A stretch of DNA of 64,000 nucleotides from Methylobacterium fujisawaense (GTDB taxonomy: Bacteria > Pseudomonadota > Alphaproteobacteria > Rhizobiales > Beijerinckiaceae), in NCBI RefSeq assembly GCF_014138435.1, contig NZ_JACJIM010000002.1, positions 851,481 to 915,480 of the forward strand, written 5' to 3'. Below, in pieces: positions 1-9,447 of this stretch. Below the pieces are notes generated by a model. It searched no databases. It was not told the DNA's origin and saw only the letters and a list, made by a program, of their open reading frames with translations. Position 1 is the first letter of the stretch; every line of letters begins with the position of its first letter. The position numbers were made by a program, and so were the translations under genes.

Positions 1-603
1 GTGCTGGTAGCGTTCGGCCAGCGTCTCGATCGCCTTCGGCAGGGTCGCGGAGAACAGGTAGGTGGCCCGCTCCGGCGGCGTCGCCGAGAGGATGAACTCG
101 ATATCCTCCCGGAAGCCGAGATCGAGCATCTCGTCGGCCTCGTCGAGGACCACGGCCCGCAGGGCCGTCGGGTCGAGGTTGCGGCGCTCGAGGTGATCGC
201 GCAGGCGCCCCGGCGTGCCCACCACGATGTGGGTGCCCTCCGCCAGCATCCGGCTTTCCCGGCGCGGGTCCATGCCGCCGACGCAGGCCGCGACGCGGCC
301 ACCGGCGGGCCCGTACAGCCAGGACAGCTCGCGCTGCACCTGCAGGGCGAGTTCCCGGGTCGGGGCGATCACGAGGGCCAGGGGCGCCGCCGGGGGCGGC
401 AACTGGTCGGCCTCCCCGATCAGGATACTGGCCATGGCGAGGCCGTAGGCCACGGTCTTGCCGGAGCCGGTCTGGGCCGAGACGAGGAGGTCGCGGGAGC
501 CGGCGGCGGCCTCAAGCACGGCGGCCTGGACCGGGGTCGGATCGGCATAGCCGCGGTCGCTCAGGGCCCGCGCGAGGGGGGCGGGCAGGGTCGGGAAAGG
601 CAA
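1..603 (-). CDS. DEAD-box ATP-dependent RNA helicase, N-terminal part (cut by window edge)
   Basis: ATP-dependent RNA-unwinding enzyme of the DEAD-box family; only the first 201 codons of the RecA-like domain 1 are in the window. Counting from the chosen start, the Q motif PTPVQ is at residues 22-26, the Walker A motif SAQTGSGKT at 42-50, PTRELALQV (motif Ia) and TPGRL (Ib) follow, VLDEAD ends at 157 and the SAT motif lies near the edge. The start is TTG at 603, the only usable start codon before an in-frame stop at 679-681; it gives MPFPTLPAPLARAL, which places the Q motif at a normal distance. The second helicase domain must lie left of position 1. Family assignment is firm; the cellular substrate (ribosome assembly, mRNA decay, cold response) cannot be told from this part. 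Confidence 0.93.
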   Translation of the reverse strand, partial: MPFPTLPAPLARALSDRGYADPTPVQAAVLEAAAGSRDLLVSAQTGSGKTVAYGLAMASILIGEADQLPPPAAPLALVIAPTRELALQVQRELSWLYGPAGGRVAACVGGMDPRRESRMLAEGTHIVVGTPGRLRDHLERRNLDPTALRAVVLDEADEMLDLGFREDIEFILSATPPERATYLFSATLPKAIETLAERYQH

Positions 604-952
604 GCTTCGGAAACTCTCAACGGCCGTGCCGCGCCCGGCAGCGCGCCATCGCGCGGCGGGGGAATCAGGCGCCGGACTTTATTCGGGTGCCGAGACGGTA
701 ACGCGTCGCGAGCCGCCTGACCACTCCCGCCGCAGCATGGGGCGGTTGCAGGCGCTCAATCCGGGACGCGACGGTTGCGGGGTGCTCGAACCTGCCACCG
801 GACGACTTGCCGTGGACCGCGTCCTTGCGAGCGGTGCGAAGCCGTGACGAGGCCGGGACGAAGGGCCGACTCTGGTGCGGCGACCTGCTAAGGCACGGTC
901 AAGTTTCGCCTGTCGCAGCCGCGACGCGCCCCGACCGGAGTATACGTTCATC
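604..952. other. Intergenic gap between divergent genes
   Basis: This 349-bp gap separates the leftward helicase gene from the rightward antiporter gene, so it should hold both promoters. I see no convincing ORF, repeat or hairpin. Open frames crossing it have neither start sites nor recognisable products. Confidence 0.5.
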
Positions 953-2050
953 ATGATGGCAGCCCTGCGGGTGGCGGTAGCCTGGGCGACGGTTCTGGCC
1001 TTCGCGTGGTTCGGCAAGGACTGGCTCGGAAACCTGTCGCGGCCGCTCTTCGCCGGCGGCCTGTTCGCGTGGCTGCTCGCGGTGATCGTCTGGGCGGCCT
1101 TCGGGGTGGTGCACGAGGCCGAGGAACTGGCCCACCGTCTGGGCGAGCCCCTGGGCACCCTGGTGCTGACCCTCTCAATCGTCATCATCGAGGTGGCGCT
1201 GATCTCCGCCGTGATGCTGTCAGCCAAGGACGCGCCGACGCTGGGGCGCGATACGATGTTCGCGGTCCTGATGATCGTGCTGAACGGCGTGGTCGGGCTG
1301 GGCCTCCTGGTCGGCGGCCTGCGCCATCACCAGCAGCGCTACAACCTTCAGGGCGCCTCGGCCTTCCTGTCGGTGATCATCCCGCTCACCACCATCGCGC
1401 TGATCATCCCGAACTTCACCAGCTCCACCAGCGACGGCACCCTGACGATCCTGCAGGCGGTGACGTTCTCGGTGTTCACCCTCGCGCTCTACGGCGTGTT
1501 TCTGCTGATCCAGACCGGCCGCCACAGCGACTTCTTCATCGATGCGGAAGCCCGCGAGAGCGCCGAGGCGCCCCACGGCGCCGACTCGATCTCGGGGGGC
1601 GGCATCGCCAAGCATATCGGGCTGCTGCTCGCCAACGTCCTGCCGATCGTGATCCTCGCCAAGAGCCTCGCGGTGATCCTCGACCACGGCATCGCGGCCC
1701 TCGGCGCGCCCTCGGCGCTGGGCGGCGTGCTGATCGCCGCCATCGTCTTCACCCCGGAGGGGATCTCGGCGTTGAAGGCTGTGGCCCGCAACGAACTCCA
1801 GCGGGCGATCAATCTGTGCCTCGGCGCGGCCACCTCGACGGTGGGCCTCACCGTGCCGGCGATCCTGACCATCGGGCTGCTCACCGGCCAGACCGTGGTG
1901 CTCGGCCTCAAGCCCACCGAGATGACCCTCCTCGCCGTCACGCTGATCCTCAGCGCGCAGACCTTCTCGGGTTCGCGCACCACCGTGCTGGAGGGCGCGG
2001 TGCATCTCGTGCTGTTCTTCGTCTACCTCGTGCTGATCTTCAGCCCGTGA
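953..2050 (+). CDS. CaCA-family cation/proton antiporter (ChaA/y4hA-like)
   Basis: Inner-membrane antiporter of the Ca2+:cation antiporter superfamily, expected to exchange Ca2+ (or Na+/K+) for protons. The 365-aa protein has about ten hydrophobic segments. Both alpha repeats that form the ion site are visible: GEPLGTLVLTLS with the acidic residue in IIE at about residues 64-80, and a second one with FTPEGISALKA about residues 266-277. The ATG at 953 is chosen because it starts directly at the first membrane helix; the 26 codons before it (from a possible GTG at 875) are arginine-rich and unlike the family. ChaA is the closest named relative, but ion specificity is inferred. It stands alone with no operon partner. 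Confidence 0.85.
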   Translation: MMAALRVAVAWATVLAFAWFGKDWLGNLSRPLFAGGLFAWLLAVIVWAAFGVVHEAEELAHRLGEPLGTLVLTLSIVIIEVALISAVMLSAKDAPTLGRDTMFAVLMIVLNGVVGLGLLVGGLRHHQQRYNLQGASAFLSVIIPLTTIALIIPNFTSSTSDGTLTILQAVTFSVFTLALYGVFLLIQTGRHSDFFIDAEARESAEAPHGADSISGGGIAKHIGLLLANVLPIVILAKSLAVILDHGIAALGAPSALGGVLIAAIVFTPEGISALKAVARNELQRAINLCLGAATSTVGLTVPAILTIGLLTGQTVVLGLKPTEMTLLAVTLILSAQTFSGSRTTVLEGAVHLVLFFVYLVLIFSP

Positions 2051-2183
2051 TCCTCGCGGGGATCGGGTTCGTCACCGACGGCCTTTCCTCTGCGCACTCC
2101 GTGACGGGCTCCGTCAGGTCCTGAAGACGGGGACCCGATCGACTCCGCCCTCGCCCCGCCATGCCGGCGCGGGGCCCCGGCGC

Positions 2184-2907
2184 TCAGGCGCCGAAGCGCT
2201 CGGTGCGGATCAGGCCCGGCGCGACGCCCTCCGCCAGGATCAGGTCCGAGGCTGCGGCCACGAACCGGTTGGAGCCGCAGAGGAAGACCTTCCCGGGCGC
2301 CCCGATCCGCGCGAGGGCTTCGGCGACGAGGGGCGCGTCGATCCGCTTGCCGCCGGGCTCGCGCGTCGTCGCAAGATGCAGGGAGAAGTTGGGATCGGCT
2401 TCCGCGAGCCGCTCCAGCTCGGCCACCGCGATGGCCTCCGCCCGGGTGCGGGCCGAATAGATCAGCGCCGCCGGGATCTGCCGCCAGCCCTGCGCCCGCC
2501 GCCGCAGCATCGCCAGGAGCGGCACCACGCCCGACCCGCCGCCGCCCAGGAGCAGCGGCCCGCCATCGGGGCCGTCCCAGGAGAACGAGCCGCCGATCGG
2601 CCCGCGCAGCTCGACCCGGTCGCCGATTTCGGCCAAATGCGAGAACCAGCCCGAGACTTCGCCGTCCGGCAGGGCCTCGATCATCAGCTCCAGTGTGCCG
2701 CTGCCGTCCTGGGCCGAGGCGATGGAGTAGCTGCGCTGCGCCTGGTAGCCGTCCTCGGCGGTGAGGCGGACATCGACGTGCTGCCCGGCCCGGTAAGCCT
2801 CGGCGAGGCTGCAGCGCAGACGGACGCTCCTCACGTGCGGCGTGACCGGCGAGAGCGCGGTGATCTCCGCCTCGTGCCAGCGGAAGACGACGGGCTCGAT
2901 CACCGAC

Positions 2908-2933
<26 letters not shown>
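2184..2933 (-). CDS. Ferredoxin-reductase-like FAD/NAD(P)-binding oxidoreductase
   Basis: Flavin reductase module of the ferredoxin-NADP reductase family, expected to pass electrons from NAD(P)H through FAD to a partner. In the 249-aa protein the FAD-binding motif RSYSIAS is near residue 70, the nucleotide-binding glycine motif LGGGGSGVVPLL near residue 130, and the C-terminal CGSNRFV...TERFG motif closes the protein. There is no 2Fe-2S domain and no signal peptide. Its first 26 bp overlap the end of the upstream molybdopterin oxidoreductase gene, so translation is probably coupled. The pairing suggests it is the redox partner of that enzyme, possibly in a cytoplasmic sulfite-oxidase-like or nitrate/sulfoxide-reducing activity; that role is inference. 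Confidence 0.85.
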
Positions 2934-3513
<580 letters not shown>

Positions 3514-3672
3514 GCCGGTCGCCGCCCCTCTCGCTCTCCCCCCGGGTTTGGTGCGGCGGAGCACCTCGCGTCAAGCCGGCATGTGCGGCCGAACAAACGC
3601 CCCAAAGCTCGGGTGTGCTAGCAGGACTGTGCCGATCGATCGGCGCGAATCGCCTGCTTTCAGGGGGATGTC

Positions 3673-3975
3673 ATGAAGTACCTTCTCGCGACGAGCCTGG
3701 TCGTCGGGAGCCTCGCCACCCTCGCACCGGCCGCCCAGGCCCGCGACGGGATCGGTGCCGGCGGCGCGGCCGCCCTCGGCGTGCTCGGCGGCCTGGCGGT
3801 CGGCGGCGCCATCGCGTCGGCCAACAACGGCTACTATCCGGGCCGCCCGGTCTACCGCGCCCCGCCGCCGGTCTACGTCGAGGAGGATTACGGCCCGGTC
3901 TGCCACTTCGAGCGCCGCCGGACCATCGATCCCTACGGCGACGTCTACATCCGCCGCGTCCGCGTCTGCGAATAA
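3673..3975 (+). CDS. Small exported glycine-rich protein of unknown function
   Basis: A 100-aa protein with a clear Sec signal peptide: KYLLATSLVVGSLATL followed by an AQA cleavage site near residue 23. The mature part has a short hydrophobic glycine/alanine stretch (GGAAALGVLGGLAVGGAIA) that could insert in a membrane, then a Tyr/Pro-rich segment and a C-terminal segment with two cysteines (CHFER and the penultimate CE) that could form a disulfide. GGGGGATGTC-like ribosome binding sequence precedes the ATG (3660s). The 3' end overlaps the convergent exporter gene by 31 bp. Similar small Gly/Tyr-rich exported proteins are common in rhizobia and methylobacteria, but I know no function. Confidence 0.75.
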   Translation: MKYLLATSLVVGSLATLAPAAQARDGIGAGGAAALGVLGGLAVGGAIASANNGYYPGRPVYRAPPPVYVEEDYGPVCHFERRRTIDPYGDVYIRRVRVCE

Positions 3976-4913
3976 GCGGCTTCCGGAGTCGCCTCCGCGG
4001 CGAGCGCCGGTTTCAGGCGCTCGGCGCAGGCGATCCCGGCCAACACCAGGGCCAGGGCGAGCGCTTGCGTCGCCCCGAACGGCTCGCCGACCAGCAGGAC
4101 GGCGAGGATCGCGCCGAAGATCGGCACGAGGTTGACGAACAGGCCGGCGCGATTCGGGCCGATCTGCTCGACGCCGCGCATGAAGAAGAGCTGCGCCAGA
4201 AGCGACGGCCCGAGGCCGACGAAGGCGACCATGATCCAGCCCGCGCGGTTGGGCCAGACGGCGTGTCCCGTCGCCCACTCGACGGCCAGGGGCGGCAGGG
4301 ATGTGACGAACGCCGCGATGGCCATCGCGGCGAAGAACACGAGCGCCGGCACCTTCGGGCGCGTCGGCAGAACGACCGTGTAGCCCGCGTAGAGCAGGCA
4401 GGCCGCGAAGACGAGCACGTCGCCGCGGTTGAAGGCGAGGTTCGTCAGCACCGACCAATCGCCATGGGTGGCGGCGAGCCCCGCGCCGATCAGCGTCAGA
4501 ACGACGCCGAGCACCTGCCCAGGCGTGACCGGCACGCGGTAGGCGAGCCGGTTCAGGACGATCACCAGGACCGGGATCGCCCCCTGGAACAGGGCGAGGT
4601 TGATCGCGCCGGTATGAACGCCGGCCGCATAGAACAGACAGTTGAAGGCCGTGTAGCCCAGGCCGCCCATCAGCAGGATGCGCAGCCAGTGGGGCCGAAG
4701 CTCCGGCCAAGCGGCCAGGAGGCGGGTGCCGGCCAAGGGCATGAGGACCAGGCAGGCGACCGCCCAGCGAAGCGTCGTGATGACCTGGGGCGAGACGTGG
4801 CCGGGCGCCCAGCGGCTGGTGACGGCGTTGCCGGCCCAGAGGAGCGCCGTGACGGTCAGCAGCAGGTAGGCGGACGCGGCCGGGGAAGCCCGGCTCGCGC
4901 CCCGGATCCTCAC
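3945..4913 (-). CDS. EamA/DMT-family transporter
   Basis: Inner-membrane permease of the drug/metabolite transporter superfamily, 322 aa with about ten membrane helices arranged as two EamA repeats. The first repeat contains [15 protein letters not shown] near residue 25, the second starts around residue 170 ([18 protein letters not shown]). Members export amino acids, nucleobases or other small metabolites; the substrate cannot be read from sequence. Its start codon overlaps the end of infA by 4 nt, so it is probably co-transcribed and translationally coupled to the initiation factor gene, an unusual partner. The C-terminus is Ala/Arg-rich and its last 31 bp overlap a convergent small gene. 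Confidence 0.88.
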   Translation of the reverse strand: MRIRGASRASPAASAYLLLTVTALLWAGNAVTSRWAPGHVSPQVITTLRWAVACLVLMPLAGTRLLAAWPELRPHWLRILLMGGLGYTAFNCLFYAAGVHTGAINLALFQGAIPVLVIVLNRLAYRVPVTPGQVLGVVLTLIGAGLAATHGDWSVLTNLAFNRGDVLVFAACLLYAGYTVVLPTRPKVPALVFFAAMAIAAFVTSLPPLAVEWATGHAVWPNRAGWIMVAFVGLGPSLLAQLFFMRGVEQIGPNRAGLFVNLVPIFGAILAVLLVGEPFGATQALALALVLAGIACAERLKPALAAEATPEAAYSQTRTRRM

Positions 4914-5185
4914 CGGCGGCGGAACTGGCCGCCCCGCACGGGCGGACGGGGGCCGGACGAGCGCTCGTCCTTGTGGCGGAACACGAGGCGCCCCTTCTCA
5001 AGGTCGTAGGGCGACATCTCGACCGTGACCCGGTCGCCGGCCAGCGTCTTGATGCGGTTCTTCTTCATCTTGCCGGCCGTGTAGGCCACGATCTCGTGGC
5101 CCTGGTCGAGCTGCACGCGGTAGCGCGCGTCCGGCAGGATCTCGATCACGAGACCGTCGAACTGCATCAATTCTTCTTTCGCCAT
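4910..5185 (-). CDS. infA: Translation initiation factor IF-1
   Basis: Single S1/OB-fold domain protein that binds the ribosomal A site during initiation. The sequence [20 protein letters not shown], the central [17 protein letters not shown] and the [23 protein letters not shown] segment are the standard IF-1 blocks. At 91 aa it is longer than the usual 72 because of a basic, Pro/Arg-rich tail of about 17 residues after RHKDE, a form seen in alphaproteobacteria. The stop codon overlaps the start of the EamA transporter. A 224-bp gap upstream (5186-5409) should contain its promoter. Confidence 0.96.
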   Translation of the reverse strand: MAKEELMQFDGLVIEILPDARYRVQLDQGHEIVAYTAGKMKKNRIKTLAGDRVTVEMSPYDLEKGRLVFRHKDERSSGPRPPVRGGQFRRR

Positions 5186-5409
5186 GCACCTTCTCCAGTC
5201 GGACCGTCCGGCAGCAGGCGTTCCGGCAATGCGTGTTCAGCTGTCATCGAGCTCGGGAAACGCCGCAGGGCGCGGATCCGATCCGGTGGACCGCCCGCGC
5301 CAGCTCAGCAGCACCGCCCGCATGTAGTCCCCGCGGGAACCCGCCGCAAGTCACGGACGCCGAACCCGTTCCGTCATCGACACGTTTCGCCGGTTTTCAT
5401 CGCCGGCTT

Positions 5410-6546
5410 TCAGGGCTCCGCGTCGTTGCCGGCATAGTCGAGGCGCCCATCCGCGGTCCGGCGCCAGATCCGGAGGGCGATCGGCGCTGCGGAGCGGTCG
5501 CCCCGGGCATCGAAGGCCACCGATCCGAGCAGCGTCCGCGACGGCCCCGCCCGCAGGGCCTCGGCCACCTTGCGGCCGTCGGCGATGCGGCCGGTCTTCG
5601 GATCGGCCGCCCGGGCGCGCTCGGTCGCCTGGGTCAGGAGCTCCACGGCCGCGTAGGCCCCGGCCGAGACGCTCTCGGCCTCGGGACTCCGCGGCGCCGG
5701 GCGGGCGCCGCGCGGTTCGGGCAGGCGCGGTGGATCGGGCGCCAGGGTCATCACGGTCCCGTCCCCGTCTGCGCCGGCCGCCGCGGCGAAGCTCGGGTCG
5801 AGGATGCCATCGCTCGCCACCAGGGTCGTGCCGAGGCCGGCCGCGCGCAAAGCGCGGACCAGGGTGGCGGCATCGGGCGCGAGCCCGCCGAAATACACCG
5901 CATCGAGCCGCGCCGCCCTCAGCCGGGCGACGAGGTCCGAGAGATCGCGGCTGCCCCGGGCGAAGCCGTCGAACAGCACCTCCGGCGTGCCGGCCTCCTT
6001 CAGACGCGCCGCCACCGCGTCGGCGAGGCCCCGGCCGAAGGTGGAGCGGTCGCTGAGGATCCCGACCCGGCGCCCCGCGAAGGCCTTCGCCAGGTAGGCT
6101 CCGGCCGCCCGGCCCTGCTGGGCGTCGCTCGGGCCCAGCCGGAACAGGTTCCACAGGCCCCGGCCGGTGAGCGGCCCGTAGGCCGCCGCGGGCGCCACCA
6201 TGACGGCCCCGGCCTCCTCGTAGACGGGCGCCGCGGCCGCGACCGCCCCGGATTCGAGCGGCCCGACCACGAGGCGCACGCCGTCGGCGGCGAACTTCCT
6301 GGCGTTCGCGGCGGCCTGCCGGGCCTCGCCGCCGTCGTCGGCGGGGACCAGGACCCAGCGCGGGCGCCCGCCGGCGGCGCGATTGAGATCGGCCACCGCC
6401 TGCTCGGCCCCCTGCCGGAGCCCCTGGCCGAAGGCGGCGTCCGGCCCGGTCAGCGGGGCCGAAAGCCCGATCCGGACCGGAGCCTGCGCGACGGCCGGGC
6501 TAGCCGCGAGCAGACCGGCGAGGATCGGGATGAGGCGACGCATCAT
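5410..6546 (-). CDS. Periplasmic branched-chain-amino-acid-type substrate-binding protein
   Basis: A 378-aa protein with an N-terminal signal peptide (LIPILAGLLAASPAVAQA) and a Leu/Ile/Val-binding-protein-like fold (Peripla_BP_6). Visible family features are VRIGLSAPLTGPDAAFGQG at the mature N-terminus, LVVGPLESGAVAAAAPVYEEAG, and DAVYFGGLAPDAATLVRALR. Its role would be to capture a small ligand in the periplasm for an ABC importer or a sensor, but no permease or ATPase gene is adjacent, so it is an orphan. A Pro/Arg-rich insert around residues 275-295 is unusual. The start is the ATGATG pair at 6546. Confidence 0.8.
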   Translation of the reverse strand: MMRRLIPILAGLLAASPAVAQAPVRIGLSAPLTGPDAAFGQGLRQGAEQAVADLNRAAGGRPRWVLVPADDGGEARQAAANARKFAADGVRLVVGPLESGAVAAAAPVYEEAGAVMVAPAAAYGPLTGRGLWNLFRLGPSDAQQGRAAGAYLAKAFAGRRVGILSDRSTFGRGLADAVAARLKEAGTPEVLFDGFARGSRDLSDLVARLRAARLDAVYFGGLAPDAATLVRALRAAGLGTTLVASDGILDPSFAAAAGADGDGTVMTLAPDPPRLPEPRGARPAPRSPEAESVSAGAYAAVELLTQATERARAADPKTGRIADGRKVAEALRAGPSRTLLGSVAFDARGDRSAAPIALRIWRRTADGRLDYAGNDAEP

Positions 6547-6748
6547 GGCGGCACTCTAGGGCCGTCGGAGCCCCATCCGGAAGAGCAGCGTCACCCGATC
6601 GTTGAACGGATCGGGACGCTGATGCGCGCAGAAGCGCTGGCGGGCGGGCGCGATGTGCGGAATAAGGGCGTCGGCCCGGCCCGTCGCCGGGCGTGCCGGC
6701 GCCCCTCCAAGCGTCGCCGGCCGAGACCCTCTGGGACGATTGACGATC

Positions 6749-7954
6749 ATGACCTCGCTGTTCGCCGGCATCCAGGACGCGCCGCTCGACCCGATCATGC
6801 GCCTGTTCGAGGCCTTCAACGCCGACCCGAGCCCGAAGAAGCTCAACCTCGTCGTCGGCGTGTACACGGATGCGGACGGCAAGGTGCCGCGCCTGCGCGC
6901 CGTGCAGACCGCCGAGAAGCGCTGGATCGAGAAGGGCCTGCCGAAGACCTATCGTCCGATCGAGGGCACCAAGCCGTTCCGCGACGCGGTCCAGGAGCTG
7001 CTGTTCGGGAAGGGCGCGCCGATCCTGTCCCAGAACCGGGCGGCGACGCTCCAGAGCATCGGCGGCACCGGCGCCCTGAAGACCGGCGCGGACGTGCTGG
7101 CCAAGCTCTTCCCGAACGCCACCGTGGCGGTGAGCAACCCGAGCTGGGAGAACCACAAGGCCCTGTTCACCCAGGCCGGCTTCACCGTGGTCGACTATCC
7201 CTACTTCTCGGCCGAGACCGGCGGCGCCGACTATCCGGCCATGAAGGCCTATCTCCAGGATCTGCCGAAGGGGTCGATCGTGGTGCTGCACGCCTGCTGC
7301 CACAACCCGACCGGCGCCGATCTCAGCCTCGACGAGTGGCGCGACCTCGTGCCCCTCATGGCGGAGCGCGGCCTGATCCCGTTCCTCGACATCGCCTATC
7401 AGGGCTTCGGCAACGGCCTCGATGCCGATGCCGAGCCGGTGCGCCTCTTCGCCGAGTCGGGCCAGGAGTTCCTCGTCGCCTCCTCGTTCTCGAAGTCGTT
7501 CTCGCTCTACGGCGAGCGCGTCGGTGCGCTCACCATCGTGGCGGAGAATCCGGCCGCGAAGGCCAAGGTCGAGGCCTTCGCCAAGCGCCTCGTCCGGGCG
7601 AGCTACTCGAACCCGCACACCCACGGCGCCGCGATCGTCGAGATCGTGCTCACCGATCCGGAGCTGCGCGCCGACTGGGAGCGGGAACTCGGCGAGATGC
7701 GGGACCGGATCCGCGCCATGCGTGAGCGGATGGCCGACAGCCTGCAGCAGCGCCACCCCGAGCGCGGCTTCGACGCCATCAAGACGCAGAAGGGTATGTT
7801 CTCCTACACGGGTCTCAGCCCCGCGGAGGCCACCCGCCTGCGCGAGGAGCACGAGGTCTACGCCCTGGAGACGGGCCGGATCTGCGTGGCCGCGGTCAAC
7901 ACCCACAACATCGACCACGTCATCGATGCGATCGACGCGGTGGTGAAGGGCTGA
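6749..7954 (+). CDS. Aromatic/aspartate-type amino acid aminotransferase
   Basis: PLP-dependent class I aminotransferase of the AspC/TyrB subgroup, 401 aa, normal length. It would move the amino group between aromatic amino acids or aspartate and 2-oxoglutarate. Key features: SNPSWENHK, the HACCHNPTGAD cofactor-pocket motif near residue 185, and SFSKSFSLYGERVG with the PLP lysine at residue 249, then RASYSNPHTHG. ATG 6749 is chosen because homologs begin MTSLFAGIQDAPLDPI; an upstream in-frame start at 6653 adds a low-complexity leader. A 2-hydroxyacid dehydrogenase gene starts 4 nt after its stop, suggesting co-transcription and joint handling of 2-oxo acids. TyrB versus AspC specificity is not resolved. 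Confidence 0.92.
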   Translation: MTSLFAGIQDAPLDPIMRLFEAFNADPSPKKLNLVVGVYTDADGKVPRLRAVQTAEKRWIEKGLPKTYRPIEGTKPFRDAVQELLFGKGAPILSQNRAATLQSIGGTGALKTGADVLAKLFPNATVAVSNPSWENHKALFTQAGFTVVDYPYFSAETGGADYPAMKAYLQDLPKGSIVVLHACCHNPTGADLSLDEWRDLVPLMAERGLIPFLDIAYQGFGNGLDADAEPVRLFAESGQEFLVASSFSKSFSLYGERVGALTIVAENPAAKAKVEAFAKRLVRASYSNPHTHGAAIVEIVLTDPELRADWERELGEMRDRIRAMRERMADSLQQRHPERGFDAIKTQKGMFSYTGLSPAEATRLREEHEVYALETGRICVAAVNTHNIDHVIDAIDAVVKG

Positions 7955-7958
7955 ACAT

Positions 7959-8996
7959 GTGGCGGCCCTCAAGCGTGTCTGCCGGTTCAACGTCTGGATC
8001 GATCCGGCCTTCGACGAACGCCTGAGGGCCGAGCCCGATATCGACCTGCAGGTGGGCGACCTGCAGGGCCCGGAGGACAGCCTCCGGGCGCTTCTGGCGC
8101 AGGCCCACGTCTTCCACGTCTCTCCGGCGCGGAACGAGCTGCCGCTCCGCTGGCACGTGAGCGACGCCCTGCTGGCCGAATGCCCGAACCTTCTGGCGGT
8201 CTCGTCGGGCGGGGCGGGCTTCGACACGGTGGACGCCGCTGCCTGCACCCGGGCCGGCGTCGCGGTGGTCAACCAAGTGGGCGGCAATGCCCGCTCGGTG
8301 GCGGAGCTGGCGATCGGCCTGATGCTCGCCGTCTCGCGCAAGATCTGCGTCTCGGACCGCCTGCTCCGGACCGCGCGCGGCTTCACCCGCGAATCGCTCA
8401 TGGGCCACGAGATCGGCGGCGCGACCCTGGGCCTGATCGGGATCGGGCATACCGGCCGGGCGGTCGCCAAGCTGGCCCGCGGCTTCGACATGCGGGTCCT
8501 CGCCCACGATCCCCTGCTCCCGGACGCCGAGATCCGGTCCCGCGGCGCAGAGCCGGTGGACCGGGCGCGGCTGTTCGCCGAGTCCGACATCGTCTCCCTG
8601 CACTGCCCCCTCGACGACACGACCCGGGGTAGCTTCGACGCCCGGGCCTTCGCGGTGATGAAGCCGGGGGCGCTGTTCATCACCACGGCCCGGGGCGGCA
8701 TCCATGACGAGGCGGCGCTCGCCGCAGCGCTCACCGCCGGACACCTCGCGGGGGCGGGCCTCGATGTCTGGACGCCGGAGCCGCCGCCCCTCGATTCGGT
8801 CCTGCTGCAGCTCGACACCGTGGTGGCGACCTACCACACCGCCGGCGTCACCCACGAGGCGCGGCGCACCGTAGCGGCCTGGGGCGCGGAGCAGATCATC
8901 GGCCTGCTCCGGGGCGAGACGCCGCCGCGGCTCGTCAACCCGGAGGTCTGGCCCGCCGTGCTGGAGCGTCGGGCTCGGCTGCTCGGCGGCGCCTGA
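7959..8996 (+). CDS. D-isomer-specific 2-hydroxyacid dehydrogenase (SerA-like)
   Basis: NAD-dependent dehydrogenase of the D-2-hydroxyacid family, 345 aa, reducing 2-oxo acids or oxidising D-hydroxy acids. The NAD fold motif GLIGIGHTGRAVAKLA is near residue 155, followed by HDP as adenine-ribose acceptor; HCPLDDTTRG, the ARGGIHDEAAL block with the active-site arginine, the DVWTPEPPPLDS glutamate block and the catalytic-histidine motif YHTAGVTHEA near residue 290 are all present. The start is GTG 7959 (VAALKRVCRF); an ATG at 7957 is in another frame. It follows the aminotransferase by 4 nt and is probably translated from the same mRNA. It lacks the ACT domain of full-length SerA, so phosphoglycerate is not assured as substrate. 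Confidence 0.88.
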   Translation: MAALKRVCRFNVWIDPAFDERLRAEPDIDLQVGDLQGPEDSLRALLAQAHVFHVSPARNELPLRWHVSDALLAECPNLLAVSSGGAGFDTVDAAACTRAGVAVVNQVGGNARSVAELAIGLMLAVSRKICVSDRLLRTARGFTRESLMGHEIGGATLGLIGIGHTGRAVAKLARGFDMRVLAHDPLLPDAEIRSRGAEPVDRARLFAESDIVSLHCPLDDTTRGSFDARAFAVMKPGALFITTARGGIHDEAALAAALTAGHLAGAGLDVWTPEPPPLDSVLLQLDTVVATYHTAGVTHEARRTVAAWGAEQIIGLLRGETPPRLVNPEVWPAVLERRARLLGGA

Positions 8997-9073
8997 CCGG
9001 GAGCCGGTGCGGGGCTGAAGGGCTTCGCCTTCGCGTCGATGTTGGACGCCGGCTCAGCCGCGGCGTCGCGCCG

Positions 9074-9205
9074 TCATCCCGGGTCGAAGGCGATCCCGGC
9101 GCCGCAGGGGCATGCGGGAGGCGGCGATCCGAAGCCGGGGTCCGTGCGAGATCTTCTCGCCTCGGTGGGTCTGGATCCCGGGCTCGGCGAAGCGGCCCGA
9201 GATGA
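9074..9205. repeat. Candidate dispersed intergenic repeat with imperfect inverted ends
   Basis: The gap after the dehydrogenase holds a block bounded by TCATCCCGGG (9074-9083) and CCCGAGATGA (9196-9205), which are inverted copies with one mismatch. Inside are further GATCCCGG elements and the phrase GTCTGGATCCCGGGCTCGGC at 9170-9189. This wording (GTCAT..CCGGG / GGATCCCGGGCTCGGC) is typical of short dispersed intergenic repeats in Methylobacterium, Bradyrhizobium and relatives, from memory. It encodes nothing recognisable. Copy number cannot be checked within one window; a weaker relative is at 63495. Confidence 0.5.
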
Positions 9206-9340
9206 TGGGGCCGAATGGCTCCGATACATCCACCGCTCGCTCGTCCACACTCGAGCACCGGAAGTTCGAGGCAACAACGGAGCTGCCCAACCGTACGCCG
9301 TGCGCTCCGCCAGCCCGGCCGAACTGTCGATCCCGCCCAG

Positions 9341-9447
9341 ATTGTAATTATTCGAAATCTAGCCTCGCAAAACCTTCCGCAATCAAGCTTGACCGTGAAT
9401 GTTTCTGCACCGTATCTGACGCCATTCGAAACAGATCGGTCGACATC
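9341..9447 (+). promoter_or_regulatory. AT-richer leader of the TonB receptor gene
   Basis: From about 9341 to 9480 the base composition drops well below the GC-rich background, as expected of a regulated promoter. The octamer ATTCGAAA occurs twice, at 9350-9357 and 9424-9431, each around a TTCGAA palindrome. These could be sites for an iron regulator (Irr, RirA or Fur class) given the downstream siderophore receptor, but neither matches a consensus I can quote with confidence. The rest of the gap (8997-9340) contains only the repeat block. Confidence 0.35.

Noticed and set aside
5233..7725. An 830-codon plus-strand frame
   Set aside because: Covers a real minus-strand binding-protein gene and the aminotransferase in another frame; composition is that of a shadow frame.
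6500..8818. A 772-codon minus-strand frame
   Set aside because: Lies opposite the aminotransferase and hydroxyacid dehydrogenase genes, with no recognisable product.
9112..9447. N-terminal extension of the TonB receptor from ATG 9112
   Set aside because: It runs through the repeat block and AT-rich leader, is Ser/Arg-rich, and would place the signal peptide about 130 residues inside the protein. GTG 9448 gives a normal signal peptide.
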